Shown here one piece after another: positions 55,122 through 63,986 of a stretch of DNA of 64,000 nt (within the stretch, counting starts at the first letter, position 1; every line of letters begins with the position of its first letter). The notes beneath the pieces were generated by a model that was not told the origin of the DNA, did not search any database, and saw only the letters and a list, made by a program, of their open reading frames with translations. This DNA comes from Paraburkholderia sp. (GTDB lineage Bacteria > Pseudomonadota > Gammaproteobacteria > Burkholderiales > Burkholderiaceae). The stretch covers positions 124,001-188,000 of the forward strand of contig NZ_JAMXLH010000078.1 in assembly GCF_024281035.1 (NCBI RefSeq), read 5' to 3'. The position numbers were made by a program, and so were the translations under genes.

Positions 55122-55505
55122 TACTGCACTCCTTGCTTGCGATGGTTATTGAGGAAGGCGATCAGGTGCGACGCGGCGCCCGGCACGGCGACGCCGCGCA
55201 GGCCTTCAATGTCCGGCCGATACGGGATGCGGCCTGCGGCGGCAGAGCCGGTGTGAGGTACAGCGGGCCAGGCTCCGCGTCGTAGCGCGTCCCGGCGTGC
55301 CTGGTCGACGGCAGCCTTCGTGGACTGTCATCTACAACGTCCTCGCCTGCGTCGGCGATGACCGCCGGGCGAGATAAATCCACGTTTCCTCCGCGACCGC
55401 GAATGCGGCGCGCCAGCCGCTTCGATTCCCGCTCTTCCCGCCGGTCGTCTGCCCGGTGCGCGCACCGTCCGCAAGCCTCCCAGGGCGCAGCCTTTCTTGC
55501 GACCA
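55122..55505. other. Intergenic region before iron operon
   Basis: GC-rich and non-coding as far as can be seen; overlapping short frames on both strands have Arg-rich translations typical of shadows. Confidence 0.4.
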
Positions 55506-55545
55506 AACAAGAACGCTTCTCATTTACACAAAGTTTAATTAGAAT
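55506..55545 (+). promoter_or_regulatory. Fur box and promoter of TonB receptor operon
   Basis: AACAAGAACGCTTCTCATT (55506-55524) matches a symmetrical Fur box (AATGAGAACGCTTCTCATT) at 17 of 19 positions. TTCTCA (55517-55522) and TAGAAT (55540-55545) are spaced by 17 bases and could be the promoter, so Fur would cover the -35 element. Confidence 0.65.
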
Positions 55546-55578
55546 CCCACCCGAAAGCTTTCCGTAATGATCCGTGGC

Positions 55579-55609
55579 GGGAGGAGCATTCTGACAGATT
55601 GCTCCTCCC
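55579..55609 (+). other. Perfect 10-bp hairpin in leader of TonB receptor
   Basis: GGGAGGAGCA (55579-55588) pairs with TGCTCCTCCC (55600-55609), loop TTCTGACAGAT. No T run follows. It sits in the untranslated leader between promoter and repeat tract. Confidence 0.6.
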
Positions 55610-55612
55610 ATC

Positions 55613-55657
55613 ACATCCGCTACATCCACCGCATCCGCTACATCCGCCGCATCCGCC
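55613..55657 (+). repeat. Five 9-bp repeats (RCATCCRCY) in leader
   Basis: Units are ACATCCGCT, ACATCCACC, GCATCCGCT, ACATCCGCC and GCATCCGCC, in direct tandem 26 bases before the receptor ATG. The tract has no frame consequence if the start is 55683. Confidence 0.75.
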
Positions 55658-55682
55658 AAAGCCACACGAGGGAAACCCATCG

Positions 55683-57926
55683 ATGAGACCGCATTCCGAC
55701 GAGATCAAGCTCGGAAAATTCACCGCGCTGTTCGGCGCACTGGCCGCGAGCCCCGCGTTCGCACAGGACAACACCGCAACGTCCACCGTCGACGCCGAAC
55801 GACAACTCGCGCCCATCGAAGTCAAGGGCCAGGCCGAACACAGCTACAAGACCGAATTCGCGTCGTCGGCCAAATTCACCGCGCCGCTCGTCGATACGCC
55901 CAAATCCGTCACCGTGATCCCCGAAGCGTTGATCCAGAACAGCGGCGCATCCACGCTCACCGAGGCGCTGCGTACGGTGCCCGGCATCACGTTCGGCGCG
56001 GGCGAAGGCGGCAATCCGCTTGGCGACCGCCCGTTCATCCGCGGCTACGACACGCAGGGCAGCATGTTCGTGGACGGCATGCGCGATATCGGCGCGACCA
56101 CCCGCGAAATCTTCAATGCCGAGCGCGTCGAAGTCACCAAGGGCTCCGACGGCGCATACGGCGGCCGCGGCGGTGCAGGCGGCAGCATCAATATGGTCAC
56201 CAAGGCGCCGCATTCCGGCACGGCCGCCTCCGGCAGCGTCGGACTCGGCACGGACCGCTACCGCCGCTTCACCGCGGACGGCAACTGGCAGTTCGCCGAT
56301 CACGCCGCATTCCGCCTGAACCTGCTGCGCCACGACAGCGACGTCGCTGGCCGCGACGTGGTGGACAACAGCCGCTGGGGCGTTGCGCCCTCCGTCGCAT
56401 TCGGTCTCGGCACGCCGACCCGCGTGACCGCGAGCTACTACCATCTGTCGACCAACGACACGCCCGATAGCGGCATTCCGTATTTCTATACGTCGGCCAA
56501 CAAACCCGCGAACGTCGACACGATCTATCCGGCGAACGTCGACCGCCACAACTTCTATGGACTGCGCGACCGCGATTTCCGCTACACAACCTCGGACATC
56601 GGCACCGTGAAGATCGAGCACGACATCGCGTCGTCGCTGACGGTGCGCAACATGACGCGCTATACGAAATCGACCCAGGACTACCTCTGGACGCAGCCCG
56701 ACGACAGCCAGGGCAACGTCGTCAACGGGATGGTCTGGCGCCGCGGCAACAACCGCGACAGCGCGGTGTGGAGCGTCGCGAACCAGACCGAGCTGTTCGG
56801 CGAGGCCACGACCGGCCCGTTCAAGCACAGCTTTACGACGGGCCTGGAGTTCTCACGCGAATCGGGCCGACGCGATGCGTACACCGTCGCAACCGGCACC
56901 GGCGCGATCTGCAAGAACGGGATCGGCGTCGCGTCGGGCTATAACTGCACGAGCCTGTGGTCGCCGAATCCGGGCGATCCGTGGGCGGGCTCGATCAAGC
57001 GCAACAACGACCCGGCCTATGCGCGCACAACGACCAAGTCGCTCTATGGCTTCGACACGGTTGAACTGACGAAGCGCTGGCAGATCAATGCGGGCGCACG
57101 CATCGACGACTACTCGACCCGCTTCACCGACACGCGCGCGAACGGCTCGAAAACTTACACGCGCGACGACACGCTCGTGAACTGGCAGGTCGGCCTCGTG
57201 TTCAAACCGGCGAAGAACGGCAGCGTATACGGGTCGTATGCAACGTCGTCGACGCCCGCCGGCATGCTGCTTGGCGAAGGCCTGGAAGGACAGTCGCTGA
57301 CACCGGGACGCGGCGGCGTCGGCGCGAACGCGGACCAGATGGCGCCCGAAAAGAACCGCAGCATCGAATTCGGCACGAAGTGGGACGTGCTGAACAACAA
57401 GCTGTCGCTGACGAGTGCGCTGTTCCAGATCGATACGACCAATGCGCGCGTGACGCTGCCGAACAACGAGTACGCGATGGTCGGCGGCAAACGCGTGCAG
57501 GGTCTCGAACTCGGTGTCGCAGGCCAGCTCACGAACGCGTGGCAGGTCTTCGGCGGCTACACCTACATGAAGAGCGAACTGCGCGACAACGGCAAGGATT
57601 CGGCGAACAACGGCCATCAGTTTCCGAACACGCCGAAGCACAGCTTCACGATGTGGACCAACTACGACGTGACGCCGCAGTTCACGATCGGCGGCGGCGC
57701 GTTCTACATGTCGAAGGTGTTCGGCGACCCGGCGAACCTGCGCGCGGTGCCCGCGTACTGGCGCTTCGACGCGACCGCGCAGTACCGCTTCAACAAGCGG
57801 CTCGATCTGCAGCTGAACGTGCAGAACCTGTTGAACCGCACGTACTTCGACCAGGCGTATCCCGCGCACTACGCGTCGATTGCGCCGGGCCGCTCGGCGT
57901 TCGTCACGCTCAACGCGCGCTACTGA
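55683..57926 (+). CDS. TonB-dependent catecholate siderophore receptor (Fiu type)
   Basis: This 747-residue outer-membrane receptor has a signal peptide ending SPAFAQ and a plug domain (KSVTVIPEALIQNSGASTLT; RPFIRGYDTQGSMFVDGMRD). A 22-strand barrel ending in aromatic Tyr (LNARY) follows. The Sel1 and PiuC genes after it mirror the Fiu/PiuA iron operon. ATG 55683 with upstream GAGGG is preferred; an upstream in-frame TTG would translate the repeat tract. Confidence 0.93.
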   Translation: MRPHSDEIKLGKFTALFGALAASPAFAQDNTATSTVDAERQLAPIEVKGQAEHSYKTEFASSAKFTAPLVDTPKSVTVIPEALIQNSGASTLTEALRTVPGITFGAGEGGNPLGDRPFIRGYDTQGSMFVDGMRDIGATTREIFNAERVEVTKGSDGAYGGRGGAGGSINMVTKAPHSGTAASGSVGLGTDRYRRFTADGNWQFADHAAFRLNLLRHDSDVAGRDVVDNSRWGVAPSVAFGLGTPTRVTASYYHLSTNDTPDSGIPYFYTSANKPANVDTIYPANVDRHNFYGLRDRDFRYTTSDIGTVKIEHDIASSLTVRNMTRYTKSTQDYLWTQPDDSQGNVVNGMVWRRGNNRDSAVWSVANQTELFGEATTGPFKHSFTTGLEFSRESGRRDAYTVATGTGAICKNGIGVASGYNCTSLWSPNPGDPWAGSIKRNNDPAYARTTTKSLYGFDTVELTKRWQINAGARIDDYSTRFTDTRANGSKTYTRDDTLVNWQVGLVFKPAKNGSVYGSYATSSTPAGMLLGEGLEGQSLTPGRGGVGANADQMAPEKNRSIEFGTKWDVLNNKLSLTSALFQIDTTNARVTLPNNEYAMVGGKRVQGLELGVAGQLTNAWQVFGGYTYMKSELRDNGKDSANNGHQFPNTPKHSFTMWTNYDVTPQFTIGGGAFYMSKVFGDPANLRAVPAYWRFDATAQYRFNKRLDLQLNVQNLLNRTYFDQAYPAHYASIAPGRSAFVTLNARY

Positions 57927-57929
57927 CCG

Positions 57930-58685
57930 ATGCGGCCGGTTTCGCTGACAACGCTCGCATCGGCATCCCCGGACCGGCTCGCCGCCGCGCTATCGGGGCC
58001 GCCCGAGGTCGCGGCTGCATGGATCGCGGCGGCGGCGGAGAACGGGATCGTGGAAGCGCAAGCCATGTACGGGCAGATTCTGCTCGACGGCCGCGGCATC
58101 GCGCGCGACCCCGCCGCCGCGCTCACGTGGTTCAAGCACGCGGCTAACGCCGATCATCCAATGGCGATGAACATGGTCGGCCGGTGCTACGAGCACGGCT
58201 GGGGCACGACCGCGTGTGCGAGCGTCGCCGTGTACTGGTTCCGCCTCGCCGCGCGCGCCGGCCTCGACTGGGGCATGTACAACTACGCGACGGCACTCGC
58301 GCTCGGTAACGGCGTCGATGAAAACCGCGCCGAAGCGCTCGCGTGGTTCGAAAAGGCCGCCGCACTCGGCCATGCGAAGTCGATCAACCTGGTCGGCAGC
58401 TTCTACGAAGACGGCTGGGTCGTCGAAGCCGATCCCGACACGGCGTTCGACCATTACCGGAGCGCGGCCATCGCTGGTGACTTCCGCGGACAGTTCAACT
58501 ACGCGCGCTGCCTCGCCGCGCGCGGCCGCATCGAGGAAGCGCTCGAATGGATCGCCCGTGTGCCGCAGACGGCCACCCCGGCGTTCATCGAGAAGATGCG
58601 CGCGCATCTGGCCGCGTCGCCCGTCGCCGCGTTGCGGGCAGCGGCCTCCTCGCTCCCTTCGCCCTTTCAGGAATCCGCATCATGA
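57930..58685 (+). CDS. Sel1-repeat (TPR-like) protein
   Basis: This 251-residue protein has about five Sel1-like repeats (AQAMYGQILLDGRGIARDPA; AMNMVGRCYEHGWGTTA; NLVGSFYEDGWVV). It is a helical scaffold for protein contacts. It starts 3 bases after the receptor stop and overlaps the PiuC start (ATGATG), so it is part of the iron operon. No signal peptide; cytosolic. Confidence 0.9.
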   Translation: MRPVSLTTLASASPDRLAAALSGPPEVAAAWIAAAAENGIVEAQAMYGQILLDGRGIARDPAAALTWFKHAANADHPMAMNMVGRCYEHGWGTTACASVAVYWFRLAARAGLDWGMYNYATALALGNGVDENRAEALAWFEKAAALGHAKSINLVGSFYEDGWVVEADPDTAFDHYRSAAIAGDFRGQFNYARCLAARGRIEEALEWIARVPQTATPAFIEKMRAHLAASPVAALRAAASSLPSPFQESAS

Positions 58686-59365
58686 TGCTGCATATCCCCG
58701 GCGTGCTGACCAAGGCGCAAGTCGCGCAATGCCGCGAGATACTCGATGCCGCCGACTGGATGGACGGCAACATCACGTCCGGCTCGCAATCCGCGCTCGC
58801 GAAGCGCAACCGTCAACTGCCGGAAGGCTCGCCCGCCGCGCGCGCGGTCGGCGAAGCGATTCAGGATGCGCTCGCACGCAATGCGCTGTTCTTCTCCGCA
58901 GCGCTGCCGCTCAAGGTTTTCCCGCCGCTCTTCAATCGCTATGAAGGCGGCGAAGCGTTCGGCACGCACGTCGACAACGCGATCCGGCTGCTGCGCGGCA
59001 CCGATTTCCGCATCCGCAGCGATCTATCGGCGACGCTCTTTCTCGAAGAACCGGAAAACTACGACGGCGGCGAGCTGTGCGTCGAGGACACCTTCGGCGA
59101 GCATCGCGCAAAACTGGCGGCAGGCGACATGGTGCTATATCCGGCATCGAGCCTGCATCGTGTGACGCCTGTCACGCGCGGCGCACGCGTCGCGTCGTTC
59201 TTCTGGCTTCAGAGCATGGTGCGCGACGATGCCGAGCGCGCGCTGCTGTTCCAGCTCGATACGCAGATCCAGCAGTTCACCGCAGAAAAAAGCGGCGCCG
59301 ATGCGGGCGTGATCGCGCTCACCGGCATTTATCACAACCTGTTGCGGCGCTGGGCCGACGCGTGA
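58682..59365 (+). CDS. piuC: Fe(II)/2-oxoglutarate dioxygenase PiuC (PKHD type)
   Basis: This 227-residue protein has the His-X-Asp...His iron site (GTHVDNAI; SLHRVTPV) and a 2-oxoglutarate-binding Arg in TRGARVASFFW. PiuC/YbiX proteins are encoded with Fiu-type receptors and are thought to help process catechol siderophores. ATG 58682 and 58685 are both possible. A terminator lies 160 bases downstream. Confidence 0.93.
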   Translation: MMLHIPGVLTKAQVAQCREILDAADWMDGNITSGSQSALAKRNRQLPEGSPAARAVGEAIQDALARNALFFSAALPLKVFPPLFNRYEGGEAFGTHVDNAIRLLRGTDFRIRSDLSATLFLEEPENYDGGELCVEDTFGEHRAKLAAGDMVLYPASSLHRVTPVTRGARVASFFWLQSMVRDDAERALLFQLDTQIQQFTAEKSGADAGVIALTGIYHNLLRRWADA

Positions 59366-59526
59366 GAATTGACCAAACCACCCAGTAGTCTGCACGGCAC
59401 TAACGTGTGTGCGAACTTTTTCGCCGTTGCACGCGGTGCCGTGGTCATGTAAATTTTCGCGTTCATCATCACATGGCCTGAGATCGGTCTTCGCACAACG
59501 AATCAAATCGAATCGCATAACACGTG

Positions 59527-59548
59527 TAGCCGCGAAAGCGGCTATTTT
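59527..59548 (+). terminator. Terminator of the iron operon
   Basis: The stem TAGCCGC / GCGGCTA with tetraloop GAAA is followed by TTTTC. Confidence 0.7.
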
Positions 59549-59628
59549 CTCGCCGCATCTATAGCTTTTATGTATTAATCGTTTCTTTTTCTAAGATTCG
59601 TCCTATTTCAACGACCCACGAGAAAAGC

Positions 59629-59961
59629 ATGACCAACCTTTCCCTGAAATCGAATCTGACCATCACGGACATCATCGGCCACGCAGTCATCTGGATTCTG
59701 CTGACGATCGTCACACTCGGCCTCGCCATGTTCGTTTACCCGTACTACCTCTATCGGTTCGTCATCAACAAAACGGTTGCTGTCGATCCCAACGGCATGG
59801 TCACAGGCCGCCTGGAATGCACGATCGACCTCACAACGATTACCGGCAAGACCGTGATCTGGACCATCATCTCGATCATCACGCTCGGCCTCGGCTATTT
59901 CGTCTTCCTCTACAAGATCGTTGCGCACTGCATGGATCACACGCGACTCACCCCCGCCTGA
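59629..59961 (+). CDS. Small membrane protein with two repeated halves
   Basis: This 110-residue protein has two similar segments, IIGHAVIWILLTIVTLGLAM (about 15-34) and ITGKTVIWTIISIITLGLGY (about 72-91). Each is a membrane helix preceded by a short Thr-rich strand, so an internal duplication is visible. I do not recognise a named function. GAGAAAAGC precedes the ATG. Confidence 0.75.
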   Translation: MTNLSLKSNLTITDIIGHAVIWILLTIVTLGLAMFVYPYYLYRFVINKTVAVDPNGMVTGRLECTIDLTTITGKTVIWTIISIITLGLGYFVFLYKIVAHCMDHTRLTPA

Positions 59962-60025
59962 TGCTTCAGGGCAAGGTCAAACGGCGGGTGTCCAATCGCG
60001 ACGAAACGAGGAAACGAGGAAAACT

Positions 60026-60394
60026 TCATTCCTCGCCGAGGTCGTCGAAGATGCGATCGTCGAACTCGATCGGGAACGGTTCGGTTCGGCTCAGCGTTCC
60101 GGCTTGACTCGCGTTCCGGTAGTCGGCAAGACGCGTCGTCACGACCTTCCGGATGTGATTCTCAACGATGGCAGAACGTTTCGGCCCCAACGTTTCCAGC
60201 CGATCCAGCAGGTCGCCGGGGAAGCGAAGCGAAATGTAGGGCGTGTCAAGCCCGGCCGGATTGCGGATGATCAGCACTTTCATCTTGCCGTCCGGCGCGG
60301 GCTTTTCGCTGTAAATGGCGTCGTCGTGAAAGGAGCGCGATACTGCCTGCGCGACGCGCTCCAGAACACTGCGAGTGATCTGATAGATGGGCAT
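60026..60394 (-). CDS. Hypothetical protein (122 aa)
   Basis: This acidic-tailed cytosolic protein begins MPIYQITRSVLERVAQAVSR and ends EFDDRIFDDLGEE, with a central YISLRFPGDLLDRLETLGPK block. No family recognised. GAGACGAAG lies before the ATG, and codon use looks genuine. Confidence 0.7.
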   Translation of the reverse strand: MPIYQITRSVLERVAQAVSRSFHDDAIYSEKPAPDGKMKVLIIRNPAGLDTPYISLRFPGDLLDRLETLGPKRSAIVENHIRKVVTTRLADYRNASQAGTLSRTEPFPIEFDDRIFDDLGEE

Positions 60395-60487
60395 CTTCGT
60401 CTCCTGACAGAACGTGCAGCCATCCTATCACTTTCCTTTTTGCGGGCTATGCGCATTGGCCGCACAACGGGCGCGCTTCGCGCCCGG

Positions 60488-60874
60488 CTACTGCCCCGGC
60501 GCCTTCACACTCAGGTTATCGGTCACGTTGCGAACGCCGCTCACGCCCGCTGCCGCCGCATGCGCAACGCCTGTCTGCTCCGCCTCCGGCACCGAGCCAC
60601 CGAGCGTGACGTCGCCGCCCCGCGCGATCACGACGATCCGGCTCGAATCCAGTCCCTTGACGCGCACGAGCGCACGGCGCACCTGCTTCGCCAGCAACCG
60701 GTCGGCCTTGCGGGTCGCCCTGCGCGTCTGGGCGGGTGTCGCCGCCGGCACAGAGGCGGTCATGCCCGAATCGCCCTGCGGCTGCGGCTGCGCATGCGCC
60801 CCCGGTGTGCCGATTGCGGCGGCAAGCAGTACGCCCGCAGTCCATTGCGCAAGTTTGTTTTTGTTCGCTTTCAT
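60488..60874 (-). CDS. Periplasmic BON-domain protein
   Basis: This 128-residue protein has a signal peptide ending GAHAQ and one BON domain (LAKQVRRALVRVKGLDSSRI; GGDVTLGGSVPEAEQ; VRNVTDNLSV). BON domains bind phospholipid or stabilise the envelope. Start MKANKNKLAQ at 60874 with GAGG upstream. Alone between the hypothetical gene and a porin. Confidence 0.88.
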   Translation of the reverse strand: MKANKNKLAQWTAGVLLAAAIGTPGAHAQPQPQGDSGMTASVPAATPAQTRRATRKADRLLAKQVRRALVRVKGLDSSRIVVIARGGDVTLGGSVPEAEQTGVAHAAAAGVSGVRNVTDNLSVKAPGQ

Positions 60875-60935
60875 ATGACCTCGACTTTTCTGTTGAGCGA
60901 TTCTCATACCTTCTCATACCGTCTCGCAGCACGAA

Positions 60936-62012
60936 TCAGAAAACATGGCGAATGCCGATGTTCACGCCGGTCGTCGTTCCGGCCGGGCTGAAGAGCGCGT
61001 TGTTGACCGACAGCCCCACGTCCATCGCGCCGCGGTTGTTGACCACCGCGACCTGGCCGTACAGCGTCGTCCTGTGCGACAGGAAGTACTGCACGCCGAG
61101 CGCGCCCAGCAACGCGTGATTGGCCGTTTCGTTGCGGTCGCTCACATACCAGATACCGCCGTTGAGGTCGAGGTCCGGCATGGCGAGGAAGTCGAGGCCC
61201 GCATCGTAGACGTTGCTGTTGAAGCCGCCCGCCACCTTGTAGTTCGTGAACGCCGCCTTCGCGGTCAGCTTGCCGATCTTGTACGACGCGCCCAGCATGC
61301 GCCCCACGAACGCCACATTGGTCGGCGGCGCGGTGTTCACCGTGCCGCCGCTATTGCCGTTGTAGAACGCGCCTTCGACCATTACCGTGCCGTTGTCGTA
61401 TTTGAGGTTCACGGAATATTGGCGGCCCGACTGGAAGTTTCCGGGCACGCCGCCAAACGCGAACATGGCGCTTCCCGAGAAACCCGCGACTACCGGGCTC
61501 GCATACGATACGGCGTTCGCGTTGAAGACGCCGGTGCCCAGCACGTGATCCAGATAGATCGGCAAGCCGCTGCCGAACTGCGACAGCCCACGCGGATCCA
61601 GGTCGTACAACGCCATGAAGAACGGCGAGAACTGCAGACCCAGTGTGACCGTGCCGAACGAATTCGTGAGGCCGATGTAAGCCTGTCGCCCGAACAGGTT
61701 GCCGTTCGAATTGTTGAAGGCGCCGTTCGCGACGCTAAAACCGCTCTCCAGTTTGAATGTCGCCTTCATGCCGCCGCCCAGGTCTTCCGTACCGGTCAAA
61801 CCGAATTGCGTCGGCGCCGAGCCGCCGTCGACAAACGAGAACTGCTTGCCGCCATTGCCGCCCGTCGCATCGAGCGTCTTGCTCGTATACAACAGCCCGC
61901 CGTCGACGACGCCATACAACGTCACGTTGGACTGCGCGTGTGCGGCGCCCGAAAGCAGCAGTCCTGCTGCGCCGGCGATCCCTGCCATGCGGAATTTTCG
62001 TTGACTGAACAT
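60936..62012 (-). CDS. Burkholderia-type general porin, second copy
   Basis: This 358-residue beta-barrel has a signal peptide ending SGAAHAQ, family start SNVTLYGVVDGGLLYTSK, block LGGGMKATFKLESGF and terminal Phe (GIRHVF). AAGGAAAGGAGACAACCGG precedes the ATG. It is about 100 bases after the meta-pathway hydrolase on the same strand, so it may let aromatic substrates in. Differs clearly from the porin at 34929. Confidence 0.94.
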   Translation of the reverse strand: MFSQRKFRMAGIAGAAGLLLSGAAHAQSNVTLYGVVDGGLLYTSKTLDATGGNGGKQFSFVDGGSAPTQFGLTGTEDLGGGMKATFKLESGFSVANGAFNNSNGNLFGRQAYIGLTNSFGTVTLGLQFSPFFMALYDLDPRGLSQFGSGLPIYLDHVLGTGVFNANAVSYASPVVAGFSGSAMFAFGGVPGNFQSGRQYSVNLKYDNGTVMVEGAFYNGNSGGTVNTAPPTNVAFVGRMLGASYKIGKLTAKAAFTNYKVAGGFNSNVYDAGLDFLAMPDLDLNGGIWYVSDRNETANHALLGALGVQYFLSHRTTLYGQVAVVNNRGAMDVGLSVNNALFSPAGTTTGVNIGIRHVF

Positions 62013-62114
62013 CCGGTTGTCTCCTTTCCTTCGGATCATGCGATATGTTGTTTTGTTGTCTTTAGTACTGCTTTATTTGAAGCGCATAAACCAGCCTTAA
62101 ACGCAACTTCACTG

Positions 62115-62936
62115 CTATTCGATTAAATGCCGCATCACGAGATCGTTGAAGCGGTTGGCGTTCTCGATCTGCGTCCAGTGCCCGCATTGACCGAACACGT
62201 GCAATTGCGCGCGCGGAATCAATTCGGCGAGACGCAGCGAGTTGGCGAGCGGAATCACACGGTCCTCGCGGCCATGCACGATCAGCGTCTCGTTCGGCAG
62301 CGCGCGTATGGCCGGCTCCGGGCTTGCGAGCGCATCCACCCAGCGTTGCCTCGGCGCAGGAAACATCGCGGCAAACGACTCCTGATAGCCGGGCCGGATG
62401 CTCGCTTCGTAGCGCAGCTTCGCGAGTTCGTCGCTCACCAGCGTTCGATCGAACGCGAAAACATCGAGCAGCGAGCGCATGTTCGCGATCGACGGCGCGT
62501 AGCCCCACACCGCGTCGAGCCCTTCGGTGATCGGAAACGGCACGCCCGCGCTGCCCATCAGCACAAGCCTGCCGACCCGCTGCGGCGCGCGGATCGCAAG
62601 CGAAAGCGCGAGTGCGCCGCCGAACGAATTGCCGACGACGTGTGCGCGCTCGATCCCGAGCGCGTCGAGCAGGCCGAGCACGTGCGAAACCCAGGCGTCC
62701 ATCGTGTACGAAAACCCTTGCGGACGCACCGTTTCGCCGAAGCCGACGATGTCCGGCGCAATCACGCGGAACTGCTTTGCGAGCGCCGGCATCGTGAGCC
62801 GCCAGTTCGCCCAGGCCGTCACGCCCGGCCCGGAACCGTGAATGAGCAGCATGGGCGGTCCGTCGCCCACATCGTGATAGTTGGTCCGGATGCCGTCGAC
62901 CATGATGCTGCGGCCGATTTCTGGATTGGTCTGCAT
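62115..62936 (-). CDS. dmpD: 2-hydroxymuconate semialdehyde hydrolase
   Basis: This 273-residue alpha/beta hydrolase has oxyanion region LIHGSGPGVTAWANW, nucleophile elbow GNSFGG (Ser), acid Asp in VHGREDRVIP and His in GQCGHWTQIE. It splits meta-ring-cleavage products. It lies 56 bases after the tautomerase gene in a minus-strand operon with 4-oxalocrotonate decarboxylase. Confidence 0.93.
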   Translation of the reverse strand: MQTNPEIGRSIMVDGIRTNYHDVGDGPPMLLIHGSGPGVTAWANWRLTMPALAKQFRVIAPDIVGFGETVRPQGFSYTMDAWVSHVLGLLDALGIERAHVVGNSFGGALALSLAIRAPQRVGRLVLMGSAGVPFPITEGLDAVWGYAPSIANMRSLLDVFAFDRTLVSDELAKLRYEASIRPGYQESFAAMFPAPRQRWVDALASPEPAIRALPNETLIVHGREDRVIPLANSLRLAELIPRAQLHVFGQCGHWTQIENANRFNDLVMRHLIE

Positions 62937-62992
62937 GCTTTAATCCTGTCGTTGATCCTGTCGTTAAGCCCGTCGATAAACCGGTGCGTTAA

Positions 62993-63184
62993 TCAACGTC
63001 CGCGCTTTTTCGCGCTCTGCCCGCCAATGCCGAAATGCTCCTTCGGCATTTCGATAATCACCACGCGCACCGATTCGAGCGGCGCATCGATCGCGCGATG
63101 AATGGCGTCGCTCACTTCGGCGATGAGCCGCTCCTTTTTCTCGTCGTCGCGGCCTTCGAGGATGTACAGATGGGCGATGGGCAC
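62993..63184 (-). CDS. dmpI: 4-oxalocrotonate (2-hydroxymuconate) tautomerase
   Basis: This 63-residue enzyme has the catalytic Pro1 after Met removal (MPIAHLYILEGRDDEKK), conserved Arg residues and the family block VRVVIIEMPKEHFGIGG. It converts 2-hydroxymuconate to 2-oxo-3-hexenedioate for the decarboxylase encoded 13 bases upstream. Confidence 0.95.
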   Translation of the reverse strand: MPIAHLYILEGRDDEKKERLIAEVSDAIHRAIDAPLESVRVVIIEMPKEHFGIGGQSAKKRGR

Positions 63185-63197
63185 GATGATCTCCTTC

Positions 63198-63986
63198 TCA
63201 GATGAAGCGCAGGCTGGTCGAGCCCATGTCCTGCACGCGCAGCGTGACGTTGTCGCCCGCGGCGACCGCCACCGCTTCCGTGATGCCGCCCGAGAGAATC
63301 AGGCTGCCCGCCGGAATCGATTCGCCGCGCGCGCCCAGATGATTGGCGAGCATTGCGATAGCCGCGGCCGGATGGCCGAGCACGGCGGCGCCCGCGCCGA
63401 ACGCAACCGGCACGCCGTTCTTCTCCAGTACGACGCCGATCGTGCGCAGATCGACGTTTTCGACTGCGAGCGGCTGGCCGCCCACGACGAAGCGCGCCGC
63501 CGAGGTGTTGTCGGCCACGACGCTCTTCAGGTCGAAGCGGAAGTCGCGATAGCGGCTGTCGATCACCTCGATGCCGGGAATCACGAAGTCGGTCGCGGCG
63601 AGCACGGCGGCGATATGGCAGCCCGGCCCCTTCAGCTCCGTCTTCGTGACGAACGCGATCTCCGGCTCCACCTTCGGGTGGATCAGCTCGGCCACCTTGC
63701 AGGCGCCGCCGTCGGGCACCGAAAACGTGTCGACCAGATAACCGAATACCGGCGTTTCGACGCCCATCTGCCGCATCTTCGCGTGCGACGTGAGGCCCGC
63801 CTTGTAGCCGACGATGCGCGCGCCGCGTGCGAGCTGACGCCCGCGTATCGCATCCTGCACGGCGTACGCGTCGTCCCAGTCCATGTCCGGATGCGTGTCG
63901 GTGATTTTCGGCGTGTCGTGCGCTTGCCGCGCGCAATCGTCGAGGTGCCGGGCGAGCGACTGGATCGTTTCATTCGACAGCTTCAT
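63198..63986 (-). CDS. dmpH: 4-oxalocrotonate decarboxylase
   Basis: This 262-residue protein is of the hydratase/decarboxylase family. VGYKAGLTSHAKMRQMGV and PVFGYLVDT favour the decarboxylase (DmpH/XylI) over the hydratase DmpE. Metal ligands are likely in KVEPEIAFV and VIDSRYRDF. It sits right before the tautomerase. The rest of the catechol meta-cleavage operon should lie past the right edge, since this start is 14 bases from it. Confidence 0.9.
   Translation of the reverse strand: MKLSNETIQSLARHLDDCARQAHDTPKITDTHPDMDWDDAYAVQDAIRGRQLARGARIVGYKAGLTSHAKMRQMGVETPVFGYLVDTFSVPDGGACKVAELIHPKVEPEIAFVTKTELKGPGCHIAAVLAATDFVIPGIEVIDSRYRDFRFDLKSVVADNTSAARFVVGGQPLAVENVDLRTIGVVLEKNGVPVAFGAGAAVLGHPAAAIAMLANHLGARGESIPAGSLILSGGITEAVAVAAGDNVTLRVQDMGSTSLRFI

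Noticed and set aside
55599..55682. N-terminal extension of the TonB receptor from an upstream TTG
   Set aside because: It would translate the 9-bp repeat into a His/Pro tract before a normal signal peptide; ATG 55683 has its own ribosome site.
62941..62975. Three 12-bp near-repeats (ATCCTGTCGTT type) between dmpD and dmpI
   Set aside because: Short and imperfect; no clear operator symmetry or function.
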